The notes: generated by a model not told the origin, from the letters alone. A stretch of 64,000 bases of DNA from Bifidobacterium sp. ESL0790 (GCF_029395435.1 NZ_CP113915.1:310001-374000), one strand, 5' to 3'. Positions 53,393 through 62,810 are shown, numbered from the stretch's first letter. A program made the numbers and translations.

Positions 53393-54306
53393 TGGATGTT
53401 CTCCCTTAATAAAACGAGTACTTCACGTAGCAAACCTATATTGATTTTAAAGGATAAAGGTTTTATTTATTCTTGTGCGCCAAATATTGCGTAAAGAAAA
53501 CACGGAATCAAAATATAATAGTGGTGTAGCTAATTAATTATTAGATACTCACCTTATAGTATGACTAATTAATTATAAATAGTAGTCGATATGTTTAGTC
53601 GAATCGTGGTCAAAAATTCACGTATTGTATACGTAATTATTATTTTTTGAGGAAAAATGAGAAATGTATGACAGAAACTCGGCAATTTCAGTTGTTAATA
53701 AGCGGTTTTGCGGTTTTGGCCAGAAACTTTGTCAAGGTGTCGAACGATATATACTGCAAATTAATGCTAATAGCGTAATTCATCGGCCTATTTTATGCGT
53801 AACGCTTAACAATACGCTCACTACGCGACGTGTGAAAGCGGATGTGTCGCGACTCGGCGTTGGTGGCGAGGGAGGGGGCGGTGTGAGGCACCTGTGACGG
53901 CTCCTTTTCGCTTTGGCTCCTGGTTGCATGGATTCCTTTGTTGCGCGGAGTCCGGAATTGAGCAAGCGGGTGCTTGGGTAAGGCGATCAGGCATTTGGAT
54001 AAAACGGGCGGGCGTTGGAATCCATGTGGTACGTTTTGCAGGCCTATAGGTAGGTGTGTGCGGTGTGCCTGTGAAAACAGACCTCCATAGATAGTGGGAT
54101 TTGCGTACACGGCGGACTTGGATTTTAGTGGCGTGGGTCTTGCGTAGAAAGTGGCGGAACCGCTGAAATATCAACGATGCAACCAGAAGTTGACGTGGGT
54201 TTTCGGTTGCTTTTCGCCGATGCAACCGCAAGCTGGTAGCGTGAAACCGAGGTTCGGCCGCATACTGGGGGCATCGTTCGAAAGTCGAGACGAGAAAGGA
54301 ATCCTG
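53393..54306. other. AT-rich intergenic region with repeated TAATTAAT blocks
   Basis: About 53400-53800 is strikingly AT-rich for this chromosome. It contains CTAATTAATTAT twice (53530-53541 and 53565-53576) and many TATA-like hexamers. From about 53820 composition returns to normal. A short ORF at 53664-53897 has no ribosome site and I do not support it. The region probably contains the TetR promoter and that of the XRE gene, and may bind a nucleoid protein. Confidence 0.45.
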
Positions 54307-55986
54307 ATGAGTTTTCGGGACAATCTCCAATACCTGCGCTCGCAGCGCAACATGACCCAGGAGCAGCTGGCGATGCTGCTCGGCGTCACGCGCCAGGCAA
54401 TCTCCAAATGGGAGTCGGAGAAGGCCTATCCGGAGATGGACAAGCTGCTGATGGTCTGCGACCTCTTCGGATGCACGCTCGACGATCTCGTGTTGGGCGA
54501 TGTGCGACAGCCCGGCAAGGCGGTGGCCGGGAGCGTGGACGCGAGCGGCGGCACGGGTGCGAGCAACAGTACGAGTGCGGGCAGTGGCACGGGTGTGGGC
54601 AGTGGCGCAGGCACGGGCGTGAAAGGTGCTGTGGCCACTGGAGGTGGCGTCGCGGCCTCAGGAAGCAAGGCCCCGGTCGATGGCACGGCCATGACCTCTT
54701 CCTCTATGACGTCTTTCGGCGAGACTTCTTTCTCGGCTTCTTCTCCTATTCATGGTTCTGTTTCGTCGGTGAACGGCGTCCATGGTGGCCCCGCCGGCTT
54801 CCACGCCAGTGACGTTCGGGATGATGCGCGGGATGGCGCTGGGCGCTCTGGCGGCGACAGGTCGAAGGCGATTTCTGGTGCCACTCCATCTGTCACGGAC
54901 ACGACGAACGCCGGTTCCGCGAACACATATAAAACAAAGGAGTCCCCAGCCGTCATGAACGGGGATACAACCGCTGCCGACTCCGGACGAGCCAGCGCCT
55001 CTGTCGGCCCCACGACGGCTGATTCCGCACCTGCCGGTTCCGCCGGTGCTGCCGCCGGAGCGACCACAAACCCGGTAACCGCAACTAGCGCAACCGCTGC
55101 GCCCCAAGCCACCTCCGCCTCCTCTTCCGCCGCATCTGCCGGCGCGAAGGACGTCACCGGTTACGACGCCCAGGCCCGCGCGTACGCCTGGCGTCTCGCC
55201 CTCGGCGTCTTCTTCATGATTGCCGGCGTCGCGGTCGGCACGCAATTCTCCGCCAAATCCTCCAGCCTCAACGACATGCTCACCCTCATCCCGATCCTCA
55301 TCGGCTTCGTCATCGGTCTGCCTCTGCTCATGTGGGCCCATCAGGGGCGCAAGGAGTTCCGCGGGCTGCACCCATACGTGGAGGATTTCTACACCCTGCA
55401 GCAGCGCCACCACGTCTCGACCGTGTTCACCATTTGCGTCGTCGCCGGTTTCGTGGCCATCGGCGCGGGCCTCTGCCTGAACCTCTTTGGCGAATACGTG
55501 GGCGCGAGCGACGACGGCGGCTGGTCGGTCTCGGGCATGCTGATACTTTTCGCGCTCGGTGTGGCGCTTTTCGTCTATGGAGACATGCGGCGTTCGGCGC
55601 TGAAAATCGACCGATACAACCGCCGCAACGAGGAACGTGAGCGGGTTGGCGGCCTTTATCGCAAGGCTTCCTTCGGCGACGGGACTGATGGCGTCAATGG
55701 GGTCGGCCCCAATGGCTCCAATGGCCCTGGTGGTCCCGACGGGCTGGATCCCAATCGTGGCGAGACCATGTTCTACCGCCGCTTCACCGGGGCCGTCAGC
55801 GGCGTCATCATGATGGTGGCCACCCTGATCGGTTTCCTGATGCTGTTCCTCGGCACGCCCACGAGCATGGGCCCGGGCTTCTTCGGCTTTCCCTTCTGGC
55901 TGGCCTGGCCCGTCGGCGGGATCCTGTGCGCCATCGCCGGCGGTGTGGTGCACATGGTGCAGGTGGCCAACGAGCGTCGCGAATAG
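54307..55986 (+). CDS. Membrane-anchored XRE-family regulator
   Basis: This 559-residue protein has an N-terminal XRE/Cro helix-turn-helix (about 5-60: NLQYLRSQRNMTQEQLAMLL, GVTRQAISKWESEKAYPEMD). A low-complexity linker of about 220 residues rich in Gly, Ser, Ala and Thr follows, and then a membrane part with about five hydrophobic helices (from about 300 on). The helix-turn-helix and membrane domain together resemble membrane-bound XRE regulators with DUF-type sensor regions in Firmicutes and bifidobacteria. AAAGGAATCCTG precedes the ATG. A membrane signal may therefore be passed to DNA. The loop near residue 460 contains a Gly/Asn/Pro-rich insertion. Confidence 0.82.
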   Translation: MSFRDNLQYLRSQRNMTQEQLAMLLGVTRQAISKWESEKAYPEMDKLLMVCDLFGCTLDDLVLGDVRQPGKAVAGSVDASGGTGASNSTSAGSGTGVGSGAGTGVKGAVATGGGVAASGSKAPVDGTAMTSSSMTSFGETSFSASSPIHGSVSSVNGVHGGPAGFHASDVRDDARDGAGRSGGDRSKAISGATPSVTDTTNAGSANTYKTKESPAVMNGDTTAADSGRASASVGPTTADSAPAGSAGAAAGATTNPVTATSATAAPQATSASSSAASAGAKDVTGYDAQARAYAWRLALGVFFMIAGVAVGTQFSAKSSSLNDMLTLIPILIGFVIGLPLLMWAHQGRKEFRGLHPYVEDFYTLQQRHHVSTVFTICVVAGFVAIGAGLCLNLFGEYVGASDDGGWSVSGMLILFALGVALFVYGDMRRSALKIDRYNRRNEERERVGGLYRKASFGDGTDGVNGVGPNGSNGPGGPDGLDPNRGETMFYRRFTGAVSGVIMMVATLIGFLMLFLGTPTSMGPGFFGFPFWLAWPVGGILCAIAGGVVHMVQVANERRE

Positions 55987-55995
55987 CGGGATTCC

Positions 55996-56077
55996 CGCAC
56001 ACCCAAACGGGGGTATTTAAAAACGGAGCCTTGCAATTTCTGGGGTCTCTTTTTAAATGCCCCGGTTTGGGTGTGCG
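55996..56077. terminator. Imperfect 28-bp inverted repeat after the XRE gene
   Basis: The arms 55996-56023 and 56050-56077 (CGCACACCCAAAC.../...GTTTGGGTGTGCG) pair with two or three mismatches. The T-run TTTTT at 56050 and the A-run AAAAA at 56019 lie in the stem nearest the loop. It is located 10 bp after the XRE stop. Confidence 0.55.
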
Positions 56078-56123
56078 TCGAACTCGAAGAGTCCGCGCGT
56101 TTTCATAATGTCGGGCGAAGTTG

Positions 56124-56129
56124 TATAAT
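56124..56129 (+). promoter_or_regulatory. -10 element of rpmB
   Basis: TATAAT stands 85 bp upstream of the rpmB start. TTTCAT at 56101-56106, 17 bp further upstream, could be a weak -35 hexamer. Confidence 0.5.
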
Positions 56130-56213
56130 TGAGAAGTTGTGTGTTCTGGGCGCGCTTCGGCGCAGCTCAAGGGCATCAAGACTTGCAAGTCAAAACAGTA
56201 TAGGGAGTCCATT

Positions 56214-56408
56214 ATGGCAGCTCGTTGCGCAGTGTGCGGCAAGGGACCGCAGACCGGTTACAGCGTTTCGCATTCACATATCCGCAATAAGCGCACCTTC
56301 CGCCCGAACCTCCAGCAGGTTCGCACCACTATCGACGGCCAGAACGTTCGCGTTCGTGTGTGCGCCAAGTGCATCAAGGCTGGCAAGGTTCAGCGCGTGG
56401 TCGCGTGA
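56214..56408 (+). CDS. rpmB: 50S ribosomal protein L28 (zinc-binding form)
   Basis: This 64-residue ribosomal protein has [20 protein letters not shown] at its start and [13 protein letters not shown] near the end. The two CxxC pairs (C5/C8 and C50/C53 region) mark the zinc-binding form of L28. The GGGAGTCCATT before the ATG and the terminator at 56428 frame a single-gene unit with its own promoter. Zinc-binding L28 has Cys-free paralogues under zinc control in some actinobacteria; no second copy is in the window. Confidence 0.95.
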   Translation: MAARCAVCGKGPQTGYSVSHSHIRNKRTFRPNLQQVRTTIDGQNVRVRVCAKCIKAGKVQRVVA

Positions 56409-56427
56409 ATCGCGAGTAGCAATTTCC

Positions 56428-56463
56428 AAACCTCCGCACGTCGTCAGACGTCGGAGGTTTTTT
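56428..56463 (+). terminator. Intrinsic terminator of rpmB
   Basis: AAACCTCCG (56428-56436) pairs with CGGAGGTTT (56452-56460), with an inner ACGTC/GACGT hairpin, followed by TTT. It is a textbook terminator 20 bp after the stop. Confidence 0.9.
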
Positions 56464-56728
56464 CATGCCTGGACGTCGGCGCGTGGACGAAGATAAAGTG
56501 GTGTCTGAATTCGAACGGTTGCCGTTGTTCGTTTCCACAAGCGGATTTGTCCAGCGAACTGCTAATAATAAGTGTTCGCTTCGGGAAATAAGGGGTTCCC
56601 GCCAATATGAAGTGGGCGCGGCAAGCGCCACCCTTGCAAAAGGAAGCGCGCTCGAAGGCGCGATGCACGAATGTCCCACGCGACCGTGAACGGCGATAAG
56701 ACGTGGGAATGAAATGGAGAGAAACAAC

Positions 56729-58246
56729 ATGGGATCTGCCATGTCACAATCGACTGCGCCCGAAAACGGGAATACGACACCTGATGAGAGCGCGAAAGCC
56801 GAGGAACGCAAGAGCTCGGCCGCGCAGCCCGCGATGAAGGCGCGCGTGGACGTCAAGCATCCGAACCTGACGATGCTGGGGCTTTACCTCGGCGCGTTCC
56901 TGGGCATGCTCAGCGAGACCGCGATGAACATCGCGCTACCCGACCTGATGACGAGCTTCCACATCGGCTCCGGCACCGCGCAGTGGATGGTGGTGGGCTA
57001 CATGCTCGTCATCGGCATCGTGCTGCCGTTCACCAGCCTGCTGCTGAAGTGGATTCCCTCGAAGCCGCTGCTCATCTTCGCGCTGGCGATGTTCTTCGTC
57101 GGCTCGCTGGTCTCCGGCTTCGCGCCGGGCACCTCCTTCGCCGTGCTGCTCGCTGGCCGCATGATTCAGGGCATCTCGACCGGCCTGGTGCTGCCGATGA
57201 TGTTCTCGGTCATTCTCGAGGTCTTCCCACTCAACAAGATTGGCGCGGCCATGGGTACCGCCGGCCTCGTGGTGATGTTCGCCCCGGCCATCGGCCCGAC
57301 CCTCGCCGGCGCGCTCATCGGAGCGTTCTCGTGGCGCGCGATTTTCTTCTTCTTCGCCGTCATCGCGTTGGTCGCTCTTGTGTGCGCCTCGATCTGGATG
57401 GTCAACGCCTATAAGCTCACCAAGCCGCATATCGACGCGCTTTCGTGCATCACCTCCATCCTCGGTTTCGGCGGCTTCGTGCTCGGCGTGAGCCTCATCA
57501 GCGACTTCGGCTTCTCGCTGCCGGTCATCGCGATCCTCGTCGTCGGCGTCCTGGCCATCGCCTGCTACAGCTACCGCCAGCTGCATATGGATAACCCGGT
57601 CATCGACCTGCACGCGCTGGGCATCCAGCAGTTCACCGTCGGCGCCCTGATCGTCATGATGAACTTCGGCATTACGCTGGCCACCATGTACCTCATGCCC
57701 CAGGAGCTGCAGAACGGCCTCGGCGTGAAGGTGGCGCTCACCGGCCTGGTGATGCTGCCCGGCGGCGTGGTCAACGCGGTGGTCTCCATGTTCGCCGGCC
57801 GTCTCTTCGACATCGTCGGACCCAAGTGGCTCGTGCGCGGTGGATTGGTGCTCTCCATGATCGGCGTCGTCCTGCTGATGCTGGCAGGCCCGTCGACTTC
57901 CGTGGCGTTCGTCATCTTCGCGCATGTCATCCTGATGATCGGCATTCCGATGGCCATGAGCCCGGCCCAGTCCTCGGCCCTCGCCTCGCTGCCGCAGCAT
58001 CTTTCGACCGACGGCTCCACCATCCTCAACACCATGCAGCAGGTCGTCGGCGCGGTCATCACCGCCGTCGCCACAATCCTGCTCGGCGCGGGCCAGGCGG
58101 CCTCGCACTCGGGCGGCAAGGCCATGGCCTTCGTCACCGGGTCGCGCTGGGGCTTCACCTTCGCGCTGGCGCTCGCGGTCATCGCGTTCCTCATCTCGTT
58201 CGGCCTGACCAAGCAGACCAAGACGGAGGACGCGTCGAAGCGATGA
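56729..58246 (+). CDS. MFS drug exporter, DHA2 (EmrB/QacA) type
   Basis: This 505-residue transporter has about 14 helices. A hydrophilic start of about 45 residues precedes LTMLGLYLGAFLGMLSETAM NIALPDL (the family opening that contains motif D1). LLAGRMIQGISTGLVLPMMF and GTAGLVVMFAPAIGPTLAGA are the usual motif C antiporter segments. The ATG at 56729 has GGAGAGAAACAAC before it, which favours it over 56714. No regulator is adjacent. Substrate is unknown; multidrug export coupled to proton entry is typical. Confidence 0.9.
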   Translation: MGSAMSQSTAPENGNTTPDESAKAEERKSSAAQPAMKARVDVKHPNLTMLGLYLGAFLGMLSETAMNIALPDLMTSFHIGSGTAQWMVVGYMLVIGIVLPFTSLLLKWIPSKPLLIFALAMFFVGSLVSGFAPGTSFAVLLAGRMIQGISTGLVLPMMFSVILEVFPLNKIGAAMGTAGLVVMFAPAIGPTLAGALIGAFSWRAIFFFFAVIALVALVCASIWMVNAYKLTKPHIDALSCITSILGFGGFVLGVSLISDFGFSLPVIAILVVGVLAIACYSYRQLHMDNPVIDLHALGIQQFTVGALIVMMNFGITLATMYLMPQELQNGLGVKVALTGLVMLPGGVVNAVVSMFAGRLFDIVGPKWLVRGGLVLSMIGVVLLMLAGPSTSVAFVIFAHVILMIGIPMAMSPAQSSALASLPQHLSTDGSTILNTMQQVVGAVITAVATILLGAGQAASHSGGKAMAFVTGSRWGFTFALALAVIAFLISFGLTKQTKTEDASKR

Positions 58247-58266
58247 CGATTTAGGGAGAGTCGCCG

Positions 58267-58338
58267 CACAAGTCGGTAGATAGGTTTTCAGGAATGGCCA
58301 TTTTAAGCCAATCTCAAAAACCTATCTACCGACTTGTG
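58267..58338. terminator. 22-bp perfect inverted repeat between the DHA2 gene and recG
   Basis: CACAAGTCGGTAGATAGG-TTTT (58267-58288) and its complement (58317-58338) are identical over 22 bp, separated by a 28-nt loop. It starts 20 bp after the exporter stop. The inner T/A runs lie next to the loop. Confidence 0.6.
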
Positions 58339-58417
58339 TTTTATCGAGGCCGTCTTGCGGCCCTTTGACCGACCCTTCGCCGACTTTCCCTGCCGTCCCT
58401 CCACTAGAATGAGCCCT

Positions 58418-61045
58418 ATGAGCGCATCCGTTTCCCTGACCACACCCGTCTCCTCGCTGATACCCAATAAGCGGCGGGTGAGCGCGCTCAAATCGCTCGG
58501 CGTGGTGAGCGTGGGCGACGCGTTGACCTATTATCCTTTCCACGTCACCGAACCCGTGCCGTTGCGGGCCATCCGCGAGGCGAGGCCGGGCGTGCCGATG
58601 GCGTTCGCGGCGGTGGTCCGCTACCTGCGGGTGGTGCCGATGGGCGGCCGACGTGGGTACCGCCTGGAGGCCGTCGTCGACGATTCGGCCTTCGCGGCCT
58701 CGCGCCAGGTCGGCGGGTCCACGTGTCGGCTGGTCTTTTTCTCGCACAAGAAGCCGTATATGGACTGGATGAGCGGCAGGCTGCGGCAGGGCGCGGACGT
58801 GGTGCTCGCCGGCGCGCCCAGCGAGTTCAACGGGCAGTTGCAGTTCACCCATCCCGAGGTGCTAACGGTGTTGCCTGAAGGGGCGGGCGTGTTCGGCGAT
58901 CCGGCGGCGGCTTCAGCGCCGGGTTCCGCAAGTGCTGGCGAAGGTTCGTTAGGAGATATTTCCAACCAAACCACCGCGCAACCGTCTTCGTCGGCTAGCG
59001 TGTCAACCACCGTTGGTGCTCCAGCTTCGCATTCCCAGCTGGCCCAACCCGCCGCCAACGCCCTGAGATATGACGCCGACACCGCCTACGAGGCCCTGCA
59101 GCACGTGTGCAGGCCGCGCCCGGTCTACCATGCCAGCTCGCGCATCTCCAGCGAGCACATCCATGAATCCATCGATGCCATGCTCGAGGCCTTGCGCACG
59201 AGCGGTCAGGCCGCCTCCGGCGACACTGATCCCACGCTCGCACTGCGTGCGGTGATTCCCGACATCCTGCCGCAAGACGTCATCGAGGCCAAGGGGCTGC
59301 TGCACCGCGCCGACGCGTTCGCCGCGATCCATGAGCCGCAATCGACCAAGGAGTTCCGCCACGCCATCGAGACGCTGCGCTACGAAGAGGCGTTCGTCTC
59401 GCAGATTTCGGTGCTCCAGGCCCGCGAGACCTCGCGCGAGGCCGACGCCCTGGTGTGCCGCGATTCCCCGCTGCGCGACCGGTTCATCGACTCGCTGTCG
59501 TTTGAGCTGACGGACGGCCAGCGCGACGTCATCGGCGACATCTGCAAGGACATGGGGCGTGCCTACCCCATGCAACGACTGCTGCAGGGCGAGGTGGGCT
59601 CCGGCAAGACCGTGGTGGCGCTCGCGGCCATGCTCCAGGCCGTCGGGGCCGGCTATCAGGCCGTGCTGGTGGCGCCTACGCAGGTGCTTGCCGAGCAGCA
59701 TTACCAGACGATCTCCGGCATGATGGCGAAGCTGGGAGCCGGCTCAGATGACGGCGAGGATAGCAAAGTCGGCAAAGGCGAAGGCGGTAAGGCCGCTAAA
59801 ACCGACGATAATAACGCCGATCCCAAAGATGACGATACGGCGAACAACACCCCTGTACCGGTGACGCTCCTGACCGGAGGCATGAAACTCGCGGCCCGTC
59901 GCCGCGCGCTCGCCCAGGCCGCCAGTGGCACGCCGGGCATCATCATCGCCACCCACGCCGCTTTCTCCAAGACCTTCCAAGCACCAAACCTGGCCCTCGT
60001 GGTCATCGACGAGCAGCACCGCTTCGGCGTCGAGCAACGCGAGATCCTGCGCGAGAAGGGCGAGAAAACGCCGCATCTGCTGGTGATGACGGCCACGCCG
60101 ATTCCGCGCAGCGCCGCGATGACGTGGTTCGGCGACCTCGACATCTCCTGGCTCACCGAGCTGCCCGGCGGGCGCAAGCCGATCCGCACGTTCATCGTGC
60201 CCGAGGCCGACGGCACCATGATGAGCCAGATGTTCGTGCATATCAGGCGGCGCATCGACGCGGGGGAGCGCGCCTACATCGTCTGCCCGCGCATCGACCA
60301 GGACGAGGATGCCGAGGCTGACGGCAAGGCGCAAGCTCGCAAACGCCGTGATGGAGAGACCGAGGATGATTTCGTTGAGGTGACGGGTCTGGCCATGGCG
60401 GACGACGACGGCACGCAAGCCGAACCCAAGCCGCCGCTGCACGCGGTCGACGAGATCGCCCACCGGCTTTCGGCCCTGCCGCAGTTCCAAGGCATTCGAT
60501 TCGCCACGCTGACCGGTCGTGACGACGACGAGACCAAACGCCATGTGATGGCCGATTTCGAATCCGGCAAGACGCCTGTGCTCGCGGCCACCACCGTTAT
60601 CGAGGTTGGTGTTGACGTTCGCCAGGCCAGCTGCATCACGATTTTCGACGCCGACCGATACGGACTCTCGCAGTTGCACCAGCTGCGTGGTCGTGTGGGC
60701 CGTGGCGGCACGGATTCCTGGGCGTTCTTGGTCTCGCGGGCCGAGTCGGGCAGCATCGCCGAACAACGTCTGCAGGTCATCGCGGGCACGCTCGACGGCG
60801 CCGAAATCGCCAAGGCCGACCTCGAGCTGCGTGGCGCGGGCGACGTGCTGGGCGACGCGCAATCCGGCGGCAAGTCGGGGCTCAAGCTGCTTCGTGTGGT
60901 CAAGGACGAGAAGATGATCGCCGATGCCCGCAAGCGCGCCGAGGCGTTGCTCGAGGACGACCCCACGCTCAAGGGGCAGGTGGAGCTCGCCGGGGCCGTC
61001 CTCGATTTCACGCGCGGTGGTGAGTCGCAGATTCTCAGCAACTGA
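58418..61045 (+). CDS. recG: ATP-dependent DNA helicase RecG
   Basis: This branched-DNA translocase remodels stalled replication forks and Holliday junctions. The 875-residue protein starts with the wedge/OB-fold (about 40-150), then helicase motifs: Walker A in GEVGSGKT (391-398), VVIDEQHRFGVEQR (DEQH 531-534), MTATPIPRS, and in the second domain ATTVIEVGVDVRQA and QLRGRVGRGG. Two low-complexity insertions occur, one after the OB-fold (about 160-210) and an acidic one between the first motifs (about 445-480). RecG proteins are usually nearer 690-780 residues. The start is ATG 58418 or 58409; neither has a good ribosome site. rsmD follows. Confidence 0.93.
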   Translation: MSASVSLTTPVSSLIPNKRRVSALKSLGVVSVGDALTYYPFHVTEPVPLRAIREARPGVPMAFAAVVRYLRVVPMGGRRGYRLEAVVDDSAFAASRQVGGSTCRLVFFSHKKPYMDWMSGRLRQGADVVLAGAPSEFNGQLQFTHPEVLTVLPEGAGVFGDPAAASAPGSASAGEGSLGDISNQTTAQPSSSASVSTTVGAPASHSQLAQPAANALRYDADTAYEALQHVCRPRPVYHASSRISSEHIHESIDAMLEALRTSGQAASGDTDPTLALRAVIPDILPQDVIEAKGLLHRADAFAAIHEPQSTKEFRHAIETLRYEEAFVSQISVLQARETSREADALVCRDSPLRDRFIDSLSFELTDGQRDVIGDICKDMGRAYPMQRLLQGEVGSGKTVVALAAMLQAVGAGYQAVLVAPTQVLAEQHYQTISGMMAKLGAGSDDGEDSKVGKGEGGKAAKTDDNNADPKDDDTANNTPVPVTLLTGGMKLAARRRALAQAASGTPGIIIATHAAFSKTFQAPNLALVVIDEQHRFGVEQREILREKGEKTPHLLVMTATPIPRSAAMTWFGDLDISWLTELPGGRKPIRTFIVPEADGTMMSQMFVHIRRRIDAGERAYIVCPRIDQDEDAEADGKAQARKRRDGETEDDFVEVTGLAMADDDGTQAEPKPPLHAVDEIAHRLSALPQFQGIRFATLTGRDDDETKRHVMADFESGKTPVLAATTVIEVGVDVRQASCITIFDADRYGLSQLHQLRGRVGRGGTDSWAFLVSRAESGSIAEQRLQVIAGTLDGAEIAKADLELRGAGDVLGDAQSGGKSGLKLLRVVKDEKMIADARKRAEALLEDDPTLKGQVELAGAVLDFTRGGESQILSN

Positions 61046-61146
61046 GCCGCAATAGCCGCAGTAACCACATGCCAATGTTTGTTGCGGCACTGGATTGATT
61101 TGTGCGTCGACTCCGCCTATCAGCCTCGCGGGCTAAAGTGTCGCGT

Positions 61147-61722
61147 ATGCGTGTGATTTCAGGGCGATTCAAGGGCTTCGAGCTGGCCAAGGCGAAGCCG
61201 GGCACCCGGCCGACCACCGACCGGACCAAAGAGGCCATCTTCTCCAAGCTCGATTCGTGGGGCGTGCTCGATGACACCCGCGTGCTCGACCTGTTCGCGG
61301 GCACCGGAGCCTTGGGCATCGAGGCGCTTTCACGCGGCGCCAACGAGCTGGTGGCCGTGGAGTCGGCCGGCCAGGCTTCCGCGTTGATCGCCAAGGCCTT
61401 GGAATCGTTGAAACGCCAGCGCGGCTGGGATTCGGCGACGATGAGGGCGCGGGTGATGCGCAAGCGCGCCGAGAGAATCGCCCCGGGCTATCAGGGCCCG
61501 GCCTTCGATGTCGTCTTCGCTGATCCTCCTTACGCGCTCTCGACCGAGGAATGCAATGAGCTGATAGCCAGTCTGGCCCAATCGCCGGCGATGGACGAGC
61601 GCACCGTGATGGTCTTCGAGCGCTCCACCCGTTCCGAACCGCTGGCATTGCCCGAGGGCTGGCGCGTGGCCGACCAGCGCGATTATGGCGAGACCGCGGT
61701 CTACTACATCGACCACGAATAA
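61147..61722 (+). CDS. rsmD: 16S rRNA (guanine(966)-N2)-methyltransferase
   Basis: This SAM-dependent methyltransferase modifies G966 of 16S rRNA. The 191-residue protein has MRVISGRFKGFEL at the start, RPTTDRTKEAIFSKL, the SAM-binding VLDLFAGTGALGIEALSRGA (about 46-65) and the catalytic DPPY in FADPPYALS (near 125). It follows recG by about 100 bp, the usual actinobacterial neighbourhood. The start ATG at 61147 is supported by the family-typical N-terminus rather than by a ribosome site, which is weak. Confidence 0.93.
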   Translation: MRVISGRFKGFELAKAKPGTRPTTDRTKEAIFSKLDSWGVLDDTRVLDLFAGTGALGIEALSRGANELVAVESAGQASALIAKALESLKRQRGWDSATMRARVMRKRAERIAPGYQGPAFDVVFADPPYALSTEECNELIASLAQSPAMDERTVMVFERSTRSEPLALPEGWRVADQRDYGETAVYYIDHE

Positions 61723-62061
61723 GTTCGCGGTGGCGTGAGCCTGCCGGGTTAGTGGTCTAAATGTCTGGTTGCGCCGTGTTCGCCGCAAGTGATGCGTCGA
61801 AAACGCTCATATGCCCATATTTCGACGATATGAGTCAATTTGCATAAATAATATGAGGGCCATCACTGTGCGGTATTTCACAGCACCTTTGAGTGAATTC
61901 CGCTGTTCCCTTCAGCTCACGGCAAGTTAGAATCAATAGCCTTGCCTGTGCGCAGGATTTCCGCCGATGCTTTACGCCTCTTCGGACGAGAACGAGGCCG
62001 CGGCCAACCGCGGAATCCGCACAGACGTGACTTTTACTGACAAATCCCATAAGGAGAACAC
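61723..62061. other. Intergenic region between rsmD and the nitroreductase gene
   Basis: These 339 bp include a small hairpin CTCATAT/ATATGAG (61806-61812 with 61828-61834), which might end rsmD transcription, and an AT-rich stretch at 61840-61870. No gene is supported. TAAGGAGAACAC at the end is the ribosome site for the next gene. Confidence 0.4.
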
Positions 62062-62673
62062 ATGACCGACCTGATTACCACGCTGGAAGCGCGCCATTCC
62101 CAATACGTGCTGCAGGGCACCTCCCAGATTTCCGACGACGAGCTCGTCGATCTGATCAACCGCGTCACTGTCGCCGTGCCGAGCGCCTTCAACATCCAGT
62201 CCCAGCGCGTGGCCGTCATCTTCGGCGACGAGCACAAGAAGCTGTGGAACGGCATCGTCAAGGACGCCCTGCACAAGGTGGCCGCCAGCGAGGAGGCGTT
62301 CGCCAAGACCTCCGCCAAGATCGACACCTTCGCCGCCGCGCACGGCACCATCCTCTTCTTCGACGACATGGCCGGCACCCAGCAGCTTTCCCAGCAGTTC
62401 CCGCTTTACGCCGACACCTTCCCGATCTACGCCGAGCAGTCGCTGGGCATGCTGCAGATGGCCATGTGGGCCGCGCTTTCCGAGCGTGGGCTGGGCGCCT
62501 CGCTGCAGCACTACAACCCGCTGATCGACGACGCGGTGCGCAAGGAGTTCAAGCTCTCCCCGAACTGGAGGCTCAGCGCCCAGATGCCCTTCGGCGATTT
62601 CGACATCGAGCACCCCACCGGCACGCTCGAGCGCATGGCCGCCACCGACCGTGTGAAGGTCTTCGGCCGCTGA
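62062..62673 (+). CDS. Nitroreductase-family oxidoreductase (Frm2/HBN1-like)
   Basis: This 203-residue FMN-dependent oxidoreductase is similar to the nitroreductase subfamily that includes yeast Frm2 and bacterial relatives. ARHSQYVLQGTSQISDDELV stands where nitroreductases begin. PSAFNIQSQRVAVIFGDEHK carries the flavin-binding Ser and Asn-like residues, and GLGASLQHYNPLIDDAVRKE and SPNWRLSAQMPFGDF follow. TAAGGAGAACAC precedes the ATG. Natural substrate is unknown; nitroaromatic or quinone reduction is common to the family. A terminator lies at 62766-62810. Confidence 0.88.
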   Translation: MTDLITTLEARHSQYVLQGTSQISDDELVDLINRVTVAVPSAFNIQSQRVAVIFGDEHKKLWNGIVKDALHKVAASEEAFAKTSAKIDTFAAAHGTILFFDDMAGTQQLSQQFPLYADTFPIYAEQSLGMLQMAMWAALSERGLGASLQHYNPLIDDAVRKEFKLSPNWRLSAQMPFGDFDIEHPTGTLERMAATDRVKVFGR

Positions 62674-62765
62674 ACGGCCGCTGAGGGCACGCCCGCTTAG
62701 GCGGAGATACATGCGTGCCCGGGCCGCTTGGACGATACGAAACACGGCCCGAATCTACTGCAAAT

Positions 62766-62810
62766 AAACGAGGCTCCGACAGGTTGATCCAACCGTTCGG
62801 AGCCTCGTTT
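62766..62810. terminator. Terminator between the nitroreductase and DUF4143 ATPase genes
   Basis: AAACGAGGCTCCGA (62766-62779) and TCGGAGCCTCGTTT (62797-62810) pair perfectly over 14 bp. The A-rich and T-rich ends suit termination from both convergent genes. Confidence 0.85.

Noticed and set aside
53664-53897. A 77-codon ORF in the AT-rich gap
   Set aside because: There is no ribosome site or family signature, and its 3' part lies in non-coding-like, Gly-rich sequence.
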